A stretch of 64,000 nucleotides of DNA from Paracoccus sp041927875 (GTDB lineage Bacteria; Pseudomonadota; Alphaproteobacteria; Rhodobacterales; Rhodobacteraceae), in assembly GCF_041927875.1 (NCBI RefSeq), contig NZ_JBHFHN010000003.1. One strand, written 5' to 3'. The position numbers and the translations under genes were made by a program. The notes under the pieces were generated by a model. That model saw only the letters and a program-made list of their open reading frames with translations, made no database searches and had not been told where the DNA came from. Positions 51,021 through 60,467 of the stretch are shown here, one piece after another. The first letter of the stretch is position 1. Each line of letters opens with the position of its first letter.

Positions 51021-52171
51021 GGCGCGGTTCCGCTGGCGGCGTCGACCGGCTGCACCGCATCGCCATCGTTGAAAAACGCCCCGGCGCGGGCCAGCACGGT
51101 TTCGCGCTCGGCCAGCCCCTCGCGGATTTCGCGGCGGTCCTGCCACAACAGGCCGGGGGTCACGGGGCGCGTGTGAACAACGCCGTCCTGCACCACCTGC
51201 ACGACCGCGCCATCGGCCCGTTCCAGCACCGCAGCGGCGGGCACGGTCAGCGCCGGGCGCTTGTCGATCACCACCACGCCGCTGGCAAACAGGCCCGGCC
51301 GCAGCCCCTGAACCGGGTCAAGCGCCACGCGCATGTCGCCCAGCCGCGTCACCGGATCGACCGAGGCCGGAACCAGCCGCACCCGGCCCGCCACCGCGCC
51401 AACCCCGGCAACCCGCAATTCGGCCGGATCGCCCGCGGCAAGCCCCTGCAAGGCGGTCTCGATCACCTCGGCGCGCAGTTCAAGCTCACCGCCGCCGATC
51501 AGCCGGAACAGCGGCTGCCCCGCCGCCGCAGCGACCGCCCCGATCTGCGCATCACGCGCGGTGATGATCCCGGCAACGGGGGCCGTGATCTCGGTCCGGG
51601 TCAGGTTCAGGGCGGCGATCTGGCGGGCCGCGTCGGCCTGGGCAAGCGCGGCACGCGCCACCGCCAGCCCGTCGCCCGCCGATGCGGCATTGGCGCGGGC
51701 GTTCGCCTCGGCGGCCTCGGCCTGATCCAGCACCGCACGGCTGGCGGTGCCCGAGCGCGACAATTGCCGCGCCCGATCCAGGGCCGCGACCGCCTGTTTC
51801 AGCGACGCATCCGCCGCCGCGATCTGGTTGCTGGCCTGCGCCACGCCGGCCTCGGCGCGCTGATATTCGGCTTCGGCCTGGGCCTGCTGGACGCGCAGCG
51901 TATCCGCCGACAGCCGCGCCAGAACCTGCCCCGCATCCACCCGGTCGCCCGGCTGGGCCAGCAGTTCGGTCACCTCGAACCCCTGCACCTGCGGATAGAT
52001 CAGCACCTCGTTCAGGGCGACCAGGGTGCCCGAGACCGGCACCTGATCCTGCACCTCGGCCAAGGCCACCCGCGCCACGGTCGCCGCCGGTGCGGGCGCA
52101 TCCTGCGCCTGCGCCTGGGCCAGCCCAAGGGCCAGCAGCAGCAGCCACCCGCCAATCATCTTGCCCGTCAT
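51017..52171 (-). CDS. RND efflux periplasmic adaptor (HlyD/MFP family)
   Basis: 384 residues. Signal peptide MTGKMIGGWLLLLALGLAQAQA, biotinyl-lipoyl-like half (LIYPQVQGFEVTELLAQPGDRVDAGQVLARL), an Ala-rich coiled coil at about 85-185 (AEAEYQRAEAGVAQASNQIAAADASLKQAVAALDRAR type), the second lipoyl half (ITAPVAGIITARDAQIGAVA) and a beta-barrel. Links the RND pump to an outer-membrane channel. ATG 52171 has GGGGGA upstream. Ends in ATGA with the permease. Confidence 0.91.
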   Translation of the reverse strand: MTGKMIGGWLLLLALGLAQAQAQDAPAPAATVARVALAEVQDQVPVSGTLVALNEVLIYPQVQGFEVTELLAQPGDRVDAGQVLARLSADTLRVQQAQAEAEYQRAEAGVAQASNQIAAADASLKQAVAALDRARQLSRSGTASRAVLDQAEAAEANARANAASAGDGLAVARAALAQADAARQIAALNLTRTEITAPVAGIITARDAQIGAVAAAAGQPLFRLIGGGELELRAEVIETALQGLAAGDPAELRVAGVGAVAGRVRLVPASVDPVTRLGDMRVALDPVQGLRPGLFASGVVVIDKRPALTVPAAAVLERADGAVVQVVQDGVVHTRPVTPGLLWQDRREIREGLAERETVLARAGAFFNDGDAVQPVDAASGTAP

Positions 52172-52264
52172 GCGTCCCCCACTGCGGTGACGCCCGGTCC
52201 GGGCGCAGGCGAAACATAGGCACGCCATCGCGCCACAGCAATGCGCAGCCGCGTGATCGTGGCG

Positions 52265-52735
52265 TCAGACCGGCAGGGCTGTCGTGGATTTGATCCGCTT
52301 CATCGCAAAGGTCGTCGATGACTGCGCCACGCAATCCTGCGCCAGCACCCGGTGCATCAGCAGGCTTTCATATTCGGCCATGTCGGTGACGACGAAATGG
52401 ATCAGGTAATCCCATTCGCCCGAGGTGGAATAGATCGAGACGATTTCCGGCAGCGTCGTCAGAAACCCCTCGAACGCGCGGCGGGTGGCGGTGTCATGCG
52501 CCTTCATCCGCAACTGGCAGAACACATCCAGCCCGCGCCCCACCGCGCGCGGGCTGACGATGCGCACCGCCCGGCCCAGCACGCCCGCCTGTTCCAGCGC
52601 CCGCACCCGCCGCCAGCAGGATGCGGGCGAGGATGCGACCCGCGCCGCCAGCTCTGCCTGCGACAGACTGGCATCCTGTTGCAGCGCGGCAAGGATGCGC
52701 CGATCCAGATCAGTCAGTTGAACTGATTTCATCAT
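52265..52735 (-). CDS. Lrp/AsnC family regulator, probably of the divergent 2-oxo acid dehydrogenase genes
   Basis: 156 residues. Helix-turn-helix (LTDLDRRILAALQQDASLSQAELAARVASSPASCWRRVRALE) and RAM domain (YSTSGEWDYLIHFVVTDMAEY). Divergent from the E1/E2 genes, 117 bp away, as BkdR is from bkd operons in Pseudomonas. Start 52735 or 52732 (tandem ATG), both with AAGGTGA upstream. Control of the E1/E2 genes by branched-chain amino acids is inference from context. Confidence 0.85.
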   Translation of the reverse strand: MMKSVQLTDLDRRILAALQQDASLSQAELAARVASSPASCWRRVRALEQAGVLGRAVRIVSPRAVGRGLDVFCQLRMKAHDTATRRAFEGFLTTLPEIVSIYSTSGEWDYLIHFVVTDMAEYESLLMHRVLAQDCVAQSSTTFAMKRIKSTTALPV

Positions 52736-52852
52736 GATCTGTCACCTTGCGAACTATCCATATCATATCCTGCCGGTTTCTGCGCTGCTTTGAAAGCCCC
52801 CGCGCAGGCGGCCGCCCTATCCTGACCCAAGGGAAGAACAGGGGGGATCATC

Positions 52853-54928
52853 ATGGGATTGGCGCGCAAGGATGCGGCGATGCGACAGGGGCGCAGCCCG
52901 GCGGATGGTCCCGACTGGGCACGCGCGGCGGGGCTGGTGCTGCTGTCACGCGCGCTGGACACGCTTGAGGAAGGCGAACTGATCCCCGCCGGCAAGATGC
53001 GCTATCAGTTCAGCGCGCGCGGGCATGACCTGGCGCAGGTCCTGCTGGGGCAGCATCTGACCGGGCGGCATGATGCGGTCGGCGTCTATTACCGGTCGCG
53101 CCCCATGCTTCTGTCGATTGGCGTGACCGCCGAGGAGGCCCTGGCTTCGGCCATGGGCCGCATGGACAGCTATTCCGAGGGGCGCGACATCGGCGTGACC
53201 TCGAACTTTCCGAATCTCACCGGATGCAGTGCGCTGCCGATGTCGGGCGGCGTTGGCACGCAATACACGCCGGCCGTCGGCTGGGCGCAGGCGCTGGAAT
53301 ATCATGCCAGCGAACTGGGTTCCGCCGATCATGGCACGTCGATTGCCGTGGCGCTTGGCGGGGATGGGTCGGTCGCGTCGAACGGGTTCTGGTCGGCGCT
53401 GACCATCGCCACCACGCAGAAGCTGCCGATGCTGTTCTATGTCGAGGACAACGGCTATGGCATTTCCGTGCCGTCGCGGTTCCAGACGCCGGGGGGCGAC
53501 ATTGCCGCGAACCTGGCCAGTTTCGGCGGGCTGCACATCCTGTCCGGCGACGGCACCGACCCGGCCGAGGCCGCGCGGCTGATCGGTCAGGCGGTCGGCC
53601 ATGTGCGGTCGCGCAAGGGGCCGTGCCTGTTGCGCCTGCGGGTGCCCCGGCTGATGGGGCACAGCTTTCAGGACACCCAGACCTATAAGCCCGCCGATTT
53701 CGTGGCCGATGAGCAATCCCGCGACCCGTTGCCACGCCTGCGCGCGCATCTGGTGCCCGCGATCCTGTCGGAAGCCGATTGGGCACGGCTGGAAGCCGAG
53801 GCCGAAGCGACCGCCCGCGCCGCCGCCGAGGCCGCCGAGGCCCGCCCCCTGCCCGACCCGTCGCAAGTCGCCAGCCACCGGTTCTTTGAAGGCACCCCCG
53901 CCCGCATGGGTGGTCTGCCGCCCGGCAACCGCAAGGGCTGCGAGACGGCCCAGCCCGAGGGCCAGCGGCTGAACATGGGATCGACCATCCGCCGCGTGCT
54001 GGAACAGGAACTGTCGGAAAACCCAAGGATGCTGGTCTTTGGCGAGGATATCGGGCCGAAGGGCGGCGTCCACGGCGTGACCCTGGGCCTGCAAGACAAG
54101 TTCGGCGATGCGCGGGTGTTCGACACATCCCTGTCCGAGGAGGGGATCATCGGCCGCGCCATGGGCATGGCCTGCGCCGGGCTGATGCCGGTGCCGGAAA
54201 TCCAGTTCCGCAAATATGCCGACCCGGCGACCGAGCAGTTGAACGACACCGGCACGATCCGCTGGCGCACCGCAAACCGCTGGGCCGCGCCCATGGTGGT
54301 GCGGCTGGCGGGGGGCTTTCTGCGCGCCGGCGACCCCTGGCACAGCCAGTGCAACGAAGTCGCCTTTGTGCATTCGCCGGGCTGGATGGTCGCCGTGCCG
54401 TCAAATGCCGAGGATGCGGCGGGCCTGCTGCGCAGCGCGTTGCGCGGGCAGGATCCGGTGATCTTCTTTGAACACCGCGCCATGCTGGACGCTGCAAGCG
54501 CGCGCCGCCCCTGGCCGGGCGATGACTTCGTGATCCCGTTTGGCCGCGCGCGCATCACCCAGCCGGGCGAGGATATGACCATCGTCACCTGGGGCGGTAT
54601 GGTCGCCCGGTGTGAGGAAGCGGCCCAGGGTCGCAGCGTCGAGGTGATCGACCTGCGCACGCTGATGCCCTGGGATCAGGGCGCGGTGCTGGAATCTGTC
54701 CGGCGCACGCATCGCTGCCTGATCGTGCATGAGGATAACCTGAGCGCCGGGTTCGGCGCGGAAATTGCCGCCGTCGTGGCCAATGACGCCTTCATGGATC
54801 TGGATGCGCCGGTCGCGCGGCTGGCGATGCCCGACATCCCCAGCCCGCACCAGCCCGCGCTGCTGAATGCCGCCGTGCCGGGCGTCGATGCGATCCGCGC
54901 CAAGATCGACGAACTGATCGGATTCTGA
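52853..54928 (+). CDS. Fused alpha-beta E1 component of a 2-oxo acid dehydrogenase complex
   Basis: 691 residues. The alpha part (about 20-360) has the thiamine-diphosphate motif GGDGSVASNGFWSALTIA...VEDNGYGIS near 168-205; the beta part (about 375-691) starts STIRRVLEQELSENPRMLVFGEDIG and ends with the transketolase C-terminal domain (VEVIDLRTLMPWDQ). Substrate could be branched-chain 2-oxo acids, given the Lrp neighbour, or another 2-oxo acid. E2 follows after 1 bp. Fusion of alpha and beta in one chain is less common than separate genes. Confidence 0.88.
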   Translation: MGLARKDAAMRQGRSPADGPDWARAAGLVLLSRALDTLEEGELIPAGKMRYQFSARGHDLAQVLLGQHLTGRHDAVGVYYRSRPMLLSIGVTAEEALASAMGRMDSYSEGRDIGVTSNFPNLTGCSALPMSGGVGTQYTPAVGWAQALEYHASELGSADHGTSIAVALGGDGSVASNGFWSALTIATTQKLPMLFYVEDNGYGISVPSRFQTPGGDIAANLASFGGLHILSGDGTDPAEAARLIGQAVGHVRSRKGPCLLRLRVPRLMGHSFQDTQTYKPADFVADEQSRDPLPRLRAHLVPAILSEADWARLEAEAEATARAAAEAAEARPLPDPSQVASHRFFEGTPARMGGLPPGNRKGCETAQPEGQRLNMGSTIRRVLEQELSENPRMLVFGEDIGPKGGVHGVTLGLQDKFGDARVFDTSLSEEGIIGRAMGMACAGLMPVPEIQFRKYADPATEQLNDTGTIRWRTANRWAAPMVVRLAGGFLRAGDPWHSQCNEVAFVHSPGWMVAVPSNAEDAAGLLRSALRGQDPVIFFEHRAMLDAASARRPWPGDDFVIPFGRARITQPGEDMTIVTWGGMVARCEEAAQGRSVEVIDLRTLMPWDQGAVLESVRRTHRCLIVHEDNLSAGFGAEIAAVVANDAFMDLDAPVARLAMPDIPSPHQPALLNAAVPGVDAIRAKIDELIGF

Positions 54929-54929
54929 C

Positions 54930-56138
54930 ATGACCACCGACATCTGTGTCCCGCTGGAACAGGAAGGCACGCTGGCCCGCGTCACCCGCTGGCTGAAGGC
55001 CGTGGGCGAACCCGTCGCCGCCGACGAACCCATCGTCGAACTGGAAACCGACAAGGTGGCGGTCGAGGTGCCAGCCCCCTGCGCGGGCATCCTGGCCGAG
55101 ATCGTGATGAAGCCCGGAACCGAGGCCGACCCCGGCGCCGTGCTGGGCCGGATGCGCGCGGGCGATGCGGGCGATGCGGGCGCACCCGCAGCCGTGGGCA
55201 CCCCCACCCCCGCCCCCGCGCCGCGCGTTGCGGCACCGGTCGAAACGCGCCATTCCCCCGCTGTGCGCAAGGCGCTGTCGGAAACCGGGGTGGATGCCAC
55301 TGGCCTGTCCGGTTCGGGCCGCGACGGGCGGCTGACGCGCGCCGATGTGATGGCGGCGGCCGAGGCCGCCAAAGCCGTGGCCCGCAGCGCGCCGCAGCCC
55401 ATGGCCGCTGCCCCCGGCCATCGCCCCGCCCCCGCGACCCAGGGCCGCGACGTGCCGCATGACGCCATGCGCCTGGCCATTGCCCGCAACATGGTGAAAT
55501 CGCTGACCGATGCCCCGCAGGTCACAGCCGTCTTCGAGGCCGATTTCACCGCCATCACCGCCCACCGCGCCCGCCACAAGGCCGCCTTCGCCGCCGACGG
55601 CATCAACCTGTCCTTCATGCCCTATATCCTGACCGCCTGCGCCGCCGCGATGCGCGCCGTGCCGCAGGTGAACAGCCGCTGGCATGACGACCGGTTGGAG
55701 GTGTTCTCCGACGTCAACATCGGCATCGGCACGGCGCTTGGCGACAATGGCCTTGTCGTGCCGGTGCTGCGGCGGGTGCAGGATCTGTCGCTGCGCGGCA
55801 TCGCGGCCGGGCTGCACCACCTGACCAGCCGCGCGCGTGAGGGCCGCCTGACCCCGGCGGATATGCAGGGCGGCACCTTTACCATCTCGAACCACGGGGT
55901 TTCGGGATCGCTGCTGGCCGCGCCGATCGTCATCAACGCGGGCCAGGCGGCGATCCTGGGCGTCGGCAAGCTGGAAAAGCGCGTCGTGGTGCGCACCATC
56001 GACGGGTCGGACGCCATCGTCATCCGCCCGATGGCCTATGTCACGCTGACCATCGACCATCGGGTGCTGGACGGCTTCACCTCGAATGCATGGCTGACGG
56101 CCTTTGTCGCGGCGCTGGAAAGCTGGCCCGACAGTTGA
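54930..56138 (+). CDS. Dihydrolipoamide acyltransferase (E2) of a 2-oxo acid dehydrogenase
   Basis: 402 residues. Lipoyl domain with lipoylated K42 (ELETDKVAVEV), a Pro/Ala-rich linker, the E1/E3-binding domain at about 103-140 (SPAVRKALSETGVDATGLSGSGRDGRLT) and the catalytic domain with H377 and D381 in IDHRVLDG. Makes the acyl-CoA from the acyl-lipoyl intermediate. No E3 is encoded in the window, so the lipoamide dehydrogenase must come from elsewhere in the genome. Confidence 0.92.
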   Translation: MTTDICVPLEQEGTLARVTRWLKAVGEPVAADEPIVELETDKVAVEVPAPCAGILAEIVMKPGTEADPGAVLGRMRAGDAGDAGAPAAVGTPTPAPAPRVAAPVETRHSPAVRKALSETGVDATGLSGSGRDGRLTRADVMAAAEAAKAVARSAPQPMAAAPGHRPAPATQGRDVPHDAMRLAIARNMVKSLTDAPQVTAVFEADFTAITAHRARHKAAFAADGINLSFMPYILTACAAAMRAVPQVNSRWHDDRLEVFSDVNIGIGTALGDNGLVVPVLRRVQDLSLRGIAAGLHHLTSRAREGRLTPADMQGGTFTISNHGVSGSLLAAPIVINAGQAAILGVGKLEKRVVVRTIDGSDAIVIRPMAYVTLTIDHRVLDGFTSNAWLTAFVAALESWPDS

Positions 56139-56180
56139 AATCGGCGCGGGCCGTGCCAATCTTGATCCCTGACCAAGGGC

Positions 56181-57116
56181 ATGAGGAAGATGGACAAAAG
56201 CCCCTATGACATTCTGGGCGTGAGCCAATCCGCCAGCGAGGCCGAGATCAAGAAAGCCTATCGCAAGCTGGCCAAGGACAATCACCCCGACCTGAACCCC
56301 GGCGACGCCGGGGCGGCCGAGCGGTTCAAGGCCGCGTCGGCCGCCTATGACCTGCTGAAAGACCCCGAGATGCGGGCGCGCTTTGACCGGGGTGAGGTTG
56401 ACGCCAGCGGTCAGGAACGCCCGCAGCGCCAGTATTACCGCGATCATGCGGGGGCAGGCGCGGGCGCGAACCCCTATGGCGAGGCGCGGCATTATCAGGA
56501 TTTCGGCGACATGTCGGATGTGTTCGCCGATCTGTTCGGCGCCCGCGCGCAGGCCCGGCAAGGCCGCAGTCAGTCGCGCGGCAGCTTCGACATGCCCGGT
56601 CCCGACCACCGCTATGGGGTCGAGATCGACTTTCTGACCGCCGTTCAGGGCGGCGCGGTCGAGGTGATCCTGCAAGGCGGCCAGCCGCTGAAGGTGACGA
56701 TCCCCGCCGGTGCCACCGATGGCCAGACCATCCGGCTGCGCGGCAAGGGCGGCGCGGGGATGGGCGCGGGGCCTGCGGGCGACGCCTATCTGACGCTGAG
56801 CGTCCGCGACCACCCGACCTTTTCGCGCGACGGCGACGACATTCTGACCACCCTGCCGATCAGCCTGGACGAGGCGATCCTGGGGGCCAAGGTCGAGGTC
56901 GCCACCATCGCCGGGCCGGTCGCGGTGACCATCCCGAAAGGCGCCAGTTCCGGCCAGACCCTGCGCCTGCGCGGGCGCGGTGTCGCTGGGCGCGGCGATC
57001 AGCGGATCGAGCTGAAGATCGTCATGCCCAAGACCATTGACGACGATCTGGCCCGTTTCATCGAAAGCTGGCGCAAGAACCACGGCTATGACCCGCGCAA
57101 AGGGGGGCGCGCATGA
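56181..57116 (+). CDS. DnaJ-family co-chaperone of CbpA type
   Basis: 311 residues. J domain at about 7-70 with HPD at 35-37, a Gly/Ala-rich linker, then two beta-rich C-terminal substrate domains (VEIDFLTAVQGGAVEVILQGG; DILTTLPISLDEAILGAKVEV) and no zinc-finger cysteines, which makes it CbpA-like rather than DnaJ. Stimulates DnaK. Alternative ATG at 56190 (MDKSPYDILGV) would drop three residues and is equally possible. Next gene overlaps by ATGA. Confidence 0.9.
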   Translation: MRKMDKSPYDILGVSQSASEAEIKKAYRKLAKDNHPDLNPGDAGAAERFKAASAAYDLLKDPEMRARFDRGEVDASGQERPQRQYYRDHAGAGAGANPYGEARHYQDFGDMSDVFADLFGARAQARQGRSQSRGSFDMPGPDHRYGVEIDFLTAVQGGAVEVILQGGQPLKVTIPAGATDGQTIRLRGKGGAGMGAGPAGDAYLTLSVRDHPTFSRDGDDILTTLPISLDEAILGAKVEVATIAGPVAVTIPKGASSGQTLRLRGRGVAGRGDQRIELKIVMPKTIDDDLARFIESWRKNHGYDPRKGGRA

Positions 57117-57442
57117 CCCGGCATTTCACCGAGGACGAGGCCATCGCCGCCGTCGCCCGCCTGACCCGCCCGCGGCTGACCGCCTTTGTCAGCCAGCAGG
57201 TGATCCGCCCGATCCAGACGCCGCAAGGCCCGGCTTTCGCGCAGATCGACCTGACCCGGATGGAGCTGGCCTGCGACCTGTGCGACGATTTCGGCCTGGA
57301 TGAAGATGCGTTGTCGCTGGTGCTGTCGCTGGTCGACCAGTTGCACGGAATGCGCGCCGATCTGCACCGGATGCTGGACGCCGTGCGCCGCGAACCTGAT
57401 GAGGTGCGCGCCCGCATCCGGTCGCGGATCAGCGGCGCCTAA
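57113..57442 (+). CDS. CbpM-like modulator of the DnaJ homologue
   Basis: 109 residues, mostly helical, starting MTRHFTEDEAIAAVARLT and with a MerR-like wing (TAFVSQQVIRPIQTPQGPAF) followed by a C-terminal helix pair. This is the layout of CbpM, which binds the CbpA J domain and blocks it from DnaK. ATGA overlap with the cbpA-like gene gives the classic cbpAM pair. Convergent overlap of 4 bp with maiA. Confidence 0.8.
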   Translation: MTRHFTEDEAIAAVARLTRPRLTAFVSQQVIRPIQTPQGPAFAQIDLTRMELACDLCDDFGLDEDALSLVLSLVDQLHGMRADLHRMLDAVRREPDEVRARIRSRISGA

Positions 57443-58080
57443 CCCCTTGCCGGGTCGAAATTGTCGGGATGGGCACTGGCGATCACGCCCAAGGTTGCGC
57501 AGGCGCGCGACACAGCGGCGATGCGCGGCAGATGGTCGAAGCTGACGCCCCAGCGGCGGGCGTTGTAAAGCTGCGGGATCAGGCAGCATTCGGCCAGCCC
57601 TGGCGCATCGCCATGGCAGAACCGCCCGGTCGCGGGATGATCCAGCAGGCGCTCCACCGCCGCAAGCCCCTGGTGCAGGTTATCCCGGTTCCACGCGCTG
57701 CGAGCCTCGGGTCCGGCCAGGGCCTCGATCCGGTTCAGCACCGACAGGTTTGACAGCGGGTGAACCTCGCAGGCGATGGCCAGGGCGATGGCGCGCACCC
57801 GCGCGCGGCTTGCCGGATCGTCGGGCAACAGCGGCAGCGCCGGGCGGGTCTCGTCCAGATAGTCGATGATCGCCAGCGATTGCGTCAGCAGCAGCCCGTC
57901 GATGGCAAGCGCCGGGACCAGCCCCTGCGGGTTCACCGCCAGATGCGCGGGGGCGCGATGATCCCCCGCGACCAGATCGACCGGCACCCGGTCATAGGCC
58001 ATGTCCTTCAACGCAAGCGCGATCCGCACCCGATAGGATGCGGAACTGCGCCAGTAATCGTAAAGGACGGGCCGGGCCAT
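57439..58080 (-). CDS. maiA: Maleylacetoacetate isomerase (zeta-class GST)
   Basis: 213 residues. Zeta-class glutathione transferase; the SSASYRVRIALALKD segment at 12-26 corresponds to the SSCSxRVRIAL glutathione motif, NPQGLVPAL follows, and the C-terminal helical domain includes APGLAECCLIPQLYNARRWG. Isomerises maleylacetoacetate (or maleylpyruvate) to the fumaryl form with GSH. Last gene of the six-gene catabolic operon; the VOC stop overlaps an ATGATG start pair (58083 or 58080). Confidence 0.92.
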   Translation of the reverse strand: MARPVLYDYWRSSASYRVRIALALKDMAYDRVPVDLVAGDHRAPAHLAVNPQGLVPALAIDGLLLTQSLAIIDYLDETRPALPLLPDDPASRARVRAIALAIACEVHPLSNLSVLNRIEALAGPEARSAWNRDNLHQGLAAVERLLDHPATGRFCHGDAPGLAECCLIPQLYNARRWGVSFDHLPRIAAVSRACATLGVIASAHPDNFDPARG

Positions 58081-58631
58081 CATGCCTTCGACATTTCCTT
58101 GGCGTGCAGCCAGTCGGCATGTTTGGGGGCGCGCTTGGTCTGCGACCATTCCTCCAGCATCTGCCATTTCACCGTGTCCAGCCGAGCCAGCATGTCCTGT
58201 TCCTGCGGGTCGGGACAGGCCAGTTCGACCCGGTGGCCGTTCGGATCGAAGAAATAGATCGAATGGAACAGCGAATGGTCGGTGATGCCCAGAACCTCGA
58301 CCCCATTCGCCTCAAGATGGTCCTTGAAGCCGACCAGCGTCTCGCGGTCCTTGACCTTGAAGGCGATGTGCTGAACCCATTTCGGGGTGTTCGGGTCGCG
58401 GCCCATCTCGGGCTTGGTGGGCAGTTCAAAGAACGCCAGCACATTGCCCTGCCCCGCATCCAGGAACAGGTGCATGTAAGGATCGGGTTCCTTGGTCGAG
58501 GGGACGCGATCCTCGGCAATGGCCAGGATGAAGTCCATGTTCAGCATCTTGGTGTAGAACTCGACCGTCTCTTTCGCGTCCTTGCAGCGATAGGCGACAT
58601 GGTGGATGTGGTCGATCTTGAGGTTGGTCAT
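58080..58631 (-). CDS. VOC (glyoxalase/extradiol superfamily) protein of the catabolic operon
   Basis: 183 residues, two betaalphabetabetabeta modules. Possible metal ligands are H11 (HHVAY), E69 (FFELP), H88 (VQHIAF) and E136 (HRVELACP), the four-ligand set of glyoxalase I-type proteins; a true extradiol dioxygenase usually uses three. It sits between DUF2783 and maiA with overlaps on both sides. No homogentisate or gentisate dioxygenase is in the operon, so this could be the ring-cleaving enzyme, or an isomerase/lyase acting on an intermediate. Confidence 0.82.
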   Translation of the reverse strand: MTNLKIDHIHHVAYRCKDAKETVEFYTKMLNMDFILAIAEDRVPSTKEPDPYMHLFLDAGQGNVLAFFELPTKPEMGRDPNTPKWVQHIAFKVKDRETLVGFKDHLEANGVEVLGITDHSLFHSIYFFDPNGHRVELACPDPQEQDMLARLDTVKWQMLEEWSQTKRAPKHADWLHAKEMSKA

Positions 58632-58831
58632 GGTGTTCCCCCTTGGTTCAGGCGCGCGGCCTGGATGGCGGCGCGCAGCACAGCCGCGTCACCGATGTGG
58701 TTCATCAAAATCAGGATCAGCCGCGCGTTCAGCGCGTCGGACTGGGCCTTGCTCAGCCCGTCATGGGCGGCCAGCAGATCGGCATAAAGATCATCGGGGC
58801 CGGTCAGGTTCGGGGTCAGGATCAGGGTCAT
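58628..58831 (-). CDS. DUF2783 family small protein
   Basis: 67 residues. The central LNARLILILMNHIGDAAVLRAAI is the DUF2783 pattern; mostly helical, no signal. In the genomes I recall, this short family is found next to aromatic-ring hydroxylases. Start 58831 (MTLILTPNLTGPDDLY) directly follows the hydroxylase stop by 1 bp; its own stop overlaps the VOC gene by ATGA. Function unknown, possibly an accessory of the hydroxylase. Confidence 0.78.
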   Translation of the reverse strand: MTLILTPNLTGPDDLYADLLAAHDGLSKAQSDALNARLILILMNHIGDAAVLRAAIQAARLNQGGTP

Positions 58832-58832
58832 G

Positions 58833-60443
58833 TCAGTCCCCCGTTGCGGTGCGGATGGCGGCAGCGACGGCACCCGCGTCATAGGCCGGCCAGCGGGCGG
58901 CGACGTGCTGATCGGGCCGGATCAGATAGACGGCGGCCGGGGCATCGCCCAGATAGCGTGCGGCCAGATCGGCATCGGCGCGCAGGCGCAGGGTGCGTGT
59001 GGGGATACCGGCAGCGCCAATCCCGTCCGGCGCATCGGTGTTCAGCGCCAGCACCACGAAATCGCCGCCCTTCAGGTGATCCAGCAGGAAGCCATCGCCC
59101 ACCGGCGCATCGGCGCAGGGGCTGCCGGGGCGCGTCCGGGCGGGGCCGCCGGGCAGCGCATCGGGCGTGTTCAGCGCAGATCCGTCATATGTGCAGGGCA
59201 CCGACAGCCGCCCAGAGTTCACGAAGGGCCGAGCAAAGGCGTGGCGTTCCGACAGATCCAGCGCGGCATCGCGGAAGATGCGGCTGATCTCGGATTTCGG
59301 TGTGATGAAATCGGTGGACCGGGATGAGTTGAGGATGTTCTCATCCGCGCCGTGGATGCGTTCGGCGTCATAGCTGTCCAGCAGGCTGTCGGGGGCGCGA
59401 CCCTCGATCACCAGTTTCAGCTTCCAGATCAGGTTGTCGGTATCCTGCAAGCCGCTGTTGGCCCCGCGCGCGCCGAAGGGGCTGACCTGATGGGCGGCGT
59501 CACCGGCGAACAGCACCCGGCCATGGCGGAAGGCCTCCATCCGGCGGCACTGAAAGGTGTAGACGCTGACCCATTCCAGCGTGAACGGCACGTTCGGCCC
59601 CAGCATCGCTTGCAGCCGGGGGATCACACGGTCAGGGTGCTTTTCGGCCTCTTTGTCGACGTTCCAGCCCAGTTGCAGGTCGATGCGCCAGACCCCATCG
59701 GGCTGCTTGTGCAGCAGTGCCGACTGGCCGCGATTGAAGGGCGGGTCGAACCAGAACCAGCGTTCGGTGGGGAAATCCGCCTGCATGATGACATCGGCGA
59801 TCAGGAAATTGTCCTCGAACACCCGGCCCACGAAATCCAGACCCAGCATCCCCCGCACCGGGCTGGAGGCGCCGTCGCAGGCGATCACCCAATCGGCGTC
59901 GATTGCATAGGGGCCGTCGGGCGTGTCGATGGCGATCCGCACCCCGTCCGCCTGCGGCGTCACCCCCGTCACCCGGTTGCCGCCGCGCAGGTCAACGCTG
60001 GAGCCGGCCGCCTGCAAGGCGCGCAGGCGGTTCAGCAGTTCGGCCTCGAACGTGTATTGCTGAAGGTTGATGAAGGCCGGAAAGCGGTGGCCGGTTTCGG
60101 GCAACAGGTTGAAATCATAGACCTGCCGGTCGTCGAAGAACACGCGCCCGGTGTTCCAGATCACACCGCGATCAACCATCGGCTGACCGCAGCCAAGTCG
60201 GTCAAGGATTTCCAGCGGCCGTTTGGCAAAGCAGATCGCACGGCTGCCCCAGGACACCTTGTCATTGTCATCGACGATGACACATTCGATCCCGGCCTGC
60301 GCCAGTTCGATACCGGCGGCCAGCCCCACGGGACCGGCACCGATCACCACCACCTTGTGCCGCGCCGGGCTTGCCGCAGCCTGATCGGCGTGACGGGCAT
60401 AGGGATACAGCGGCGTTTCAAAGATCTTCGTCTGTGCGGTCAT
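58833..60443 (-). CDS. FAD-dependent aromatic hydroxylase (MhpA-like group)
   Basis: 536 residues, class A flavoprotein monooxygenase. FAD motif VIGAGPVGLAAGIELAQAG at about 32-50, the DG motif VIACDGASSPVRG near 190, and GD motif VLFAGDAAHQVSPFGARGANSG near 316-337. Closest in layout to 3-(3-hydroxyphenyl)propionate hydroxylase: 30 extra N-terminal residues and a C-terminal thioredoxin-like domain. Probable substrate: a phenolic acid turned into a hydroquinone-type ring (homogentisate or gentisate-like) before cleavage. NAD(P)H as donor. Confidence 0.88.
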   Translation of the reverse strand: MTAQTKIFETPLYPYARHADQAAASPARHKVVVIGAGPVGLAAGIELAQAGIECVIVDDNDKVSWGSRAICFAKRPLEILDRLGCGQPMVDRGVIWNTGRVFFDDRQVYDFNLLPETGHRFPAFINLQQYTFEAELLNRLRALQAAGSSVDLRGGNRVTGVTPQADGVRIAIDTPDGPYAIDADWVIACDGASSPVRGMLGLDFVGRVFEDNFLIADVIMQADFPTERWFWFDPPFNRGQSALLHKQPDGVWRIDLQLGWNVDKEAEKHPDRVIPRLQAMLGPNVPFTLEWVSVYTFQCRRMEAFRHGRVLFAGDAAHQVSPFGARGANSGLQDTDNLIWKLKLVIEGRAPDSLLDSYDAERIHGADENILNSSRSTDFITPKSEISRIFRDAALDLSERHAFARPFVNSGRLSVPCTYDGSALNTPDALPGGPARTRPGSPCADAPVGDGFLLDHLKGGDFVVLALNTDAPDGIGAAGIPTRTLRLRADADLAARYLGDAPAAVYLIRPDQHVAARWPAYDAGAVAAAIRTATGD

Positions 60444-60467
60444 GGGCCTCCCCTCCCCTTGTTCCGC

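Noticed and set aside
48222..51176. 984-codon plus-strand open frame opposite the RND permease
   Set aside because: Antisense to a complete RND permease with clear motifs; low-complexity Arg/Gln/His translation.
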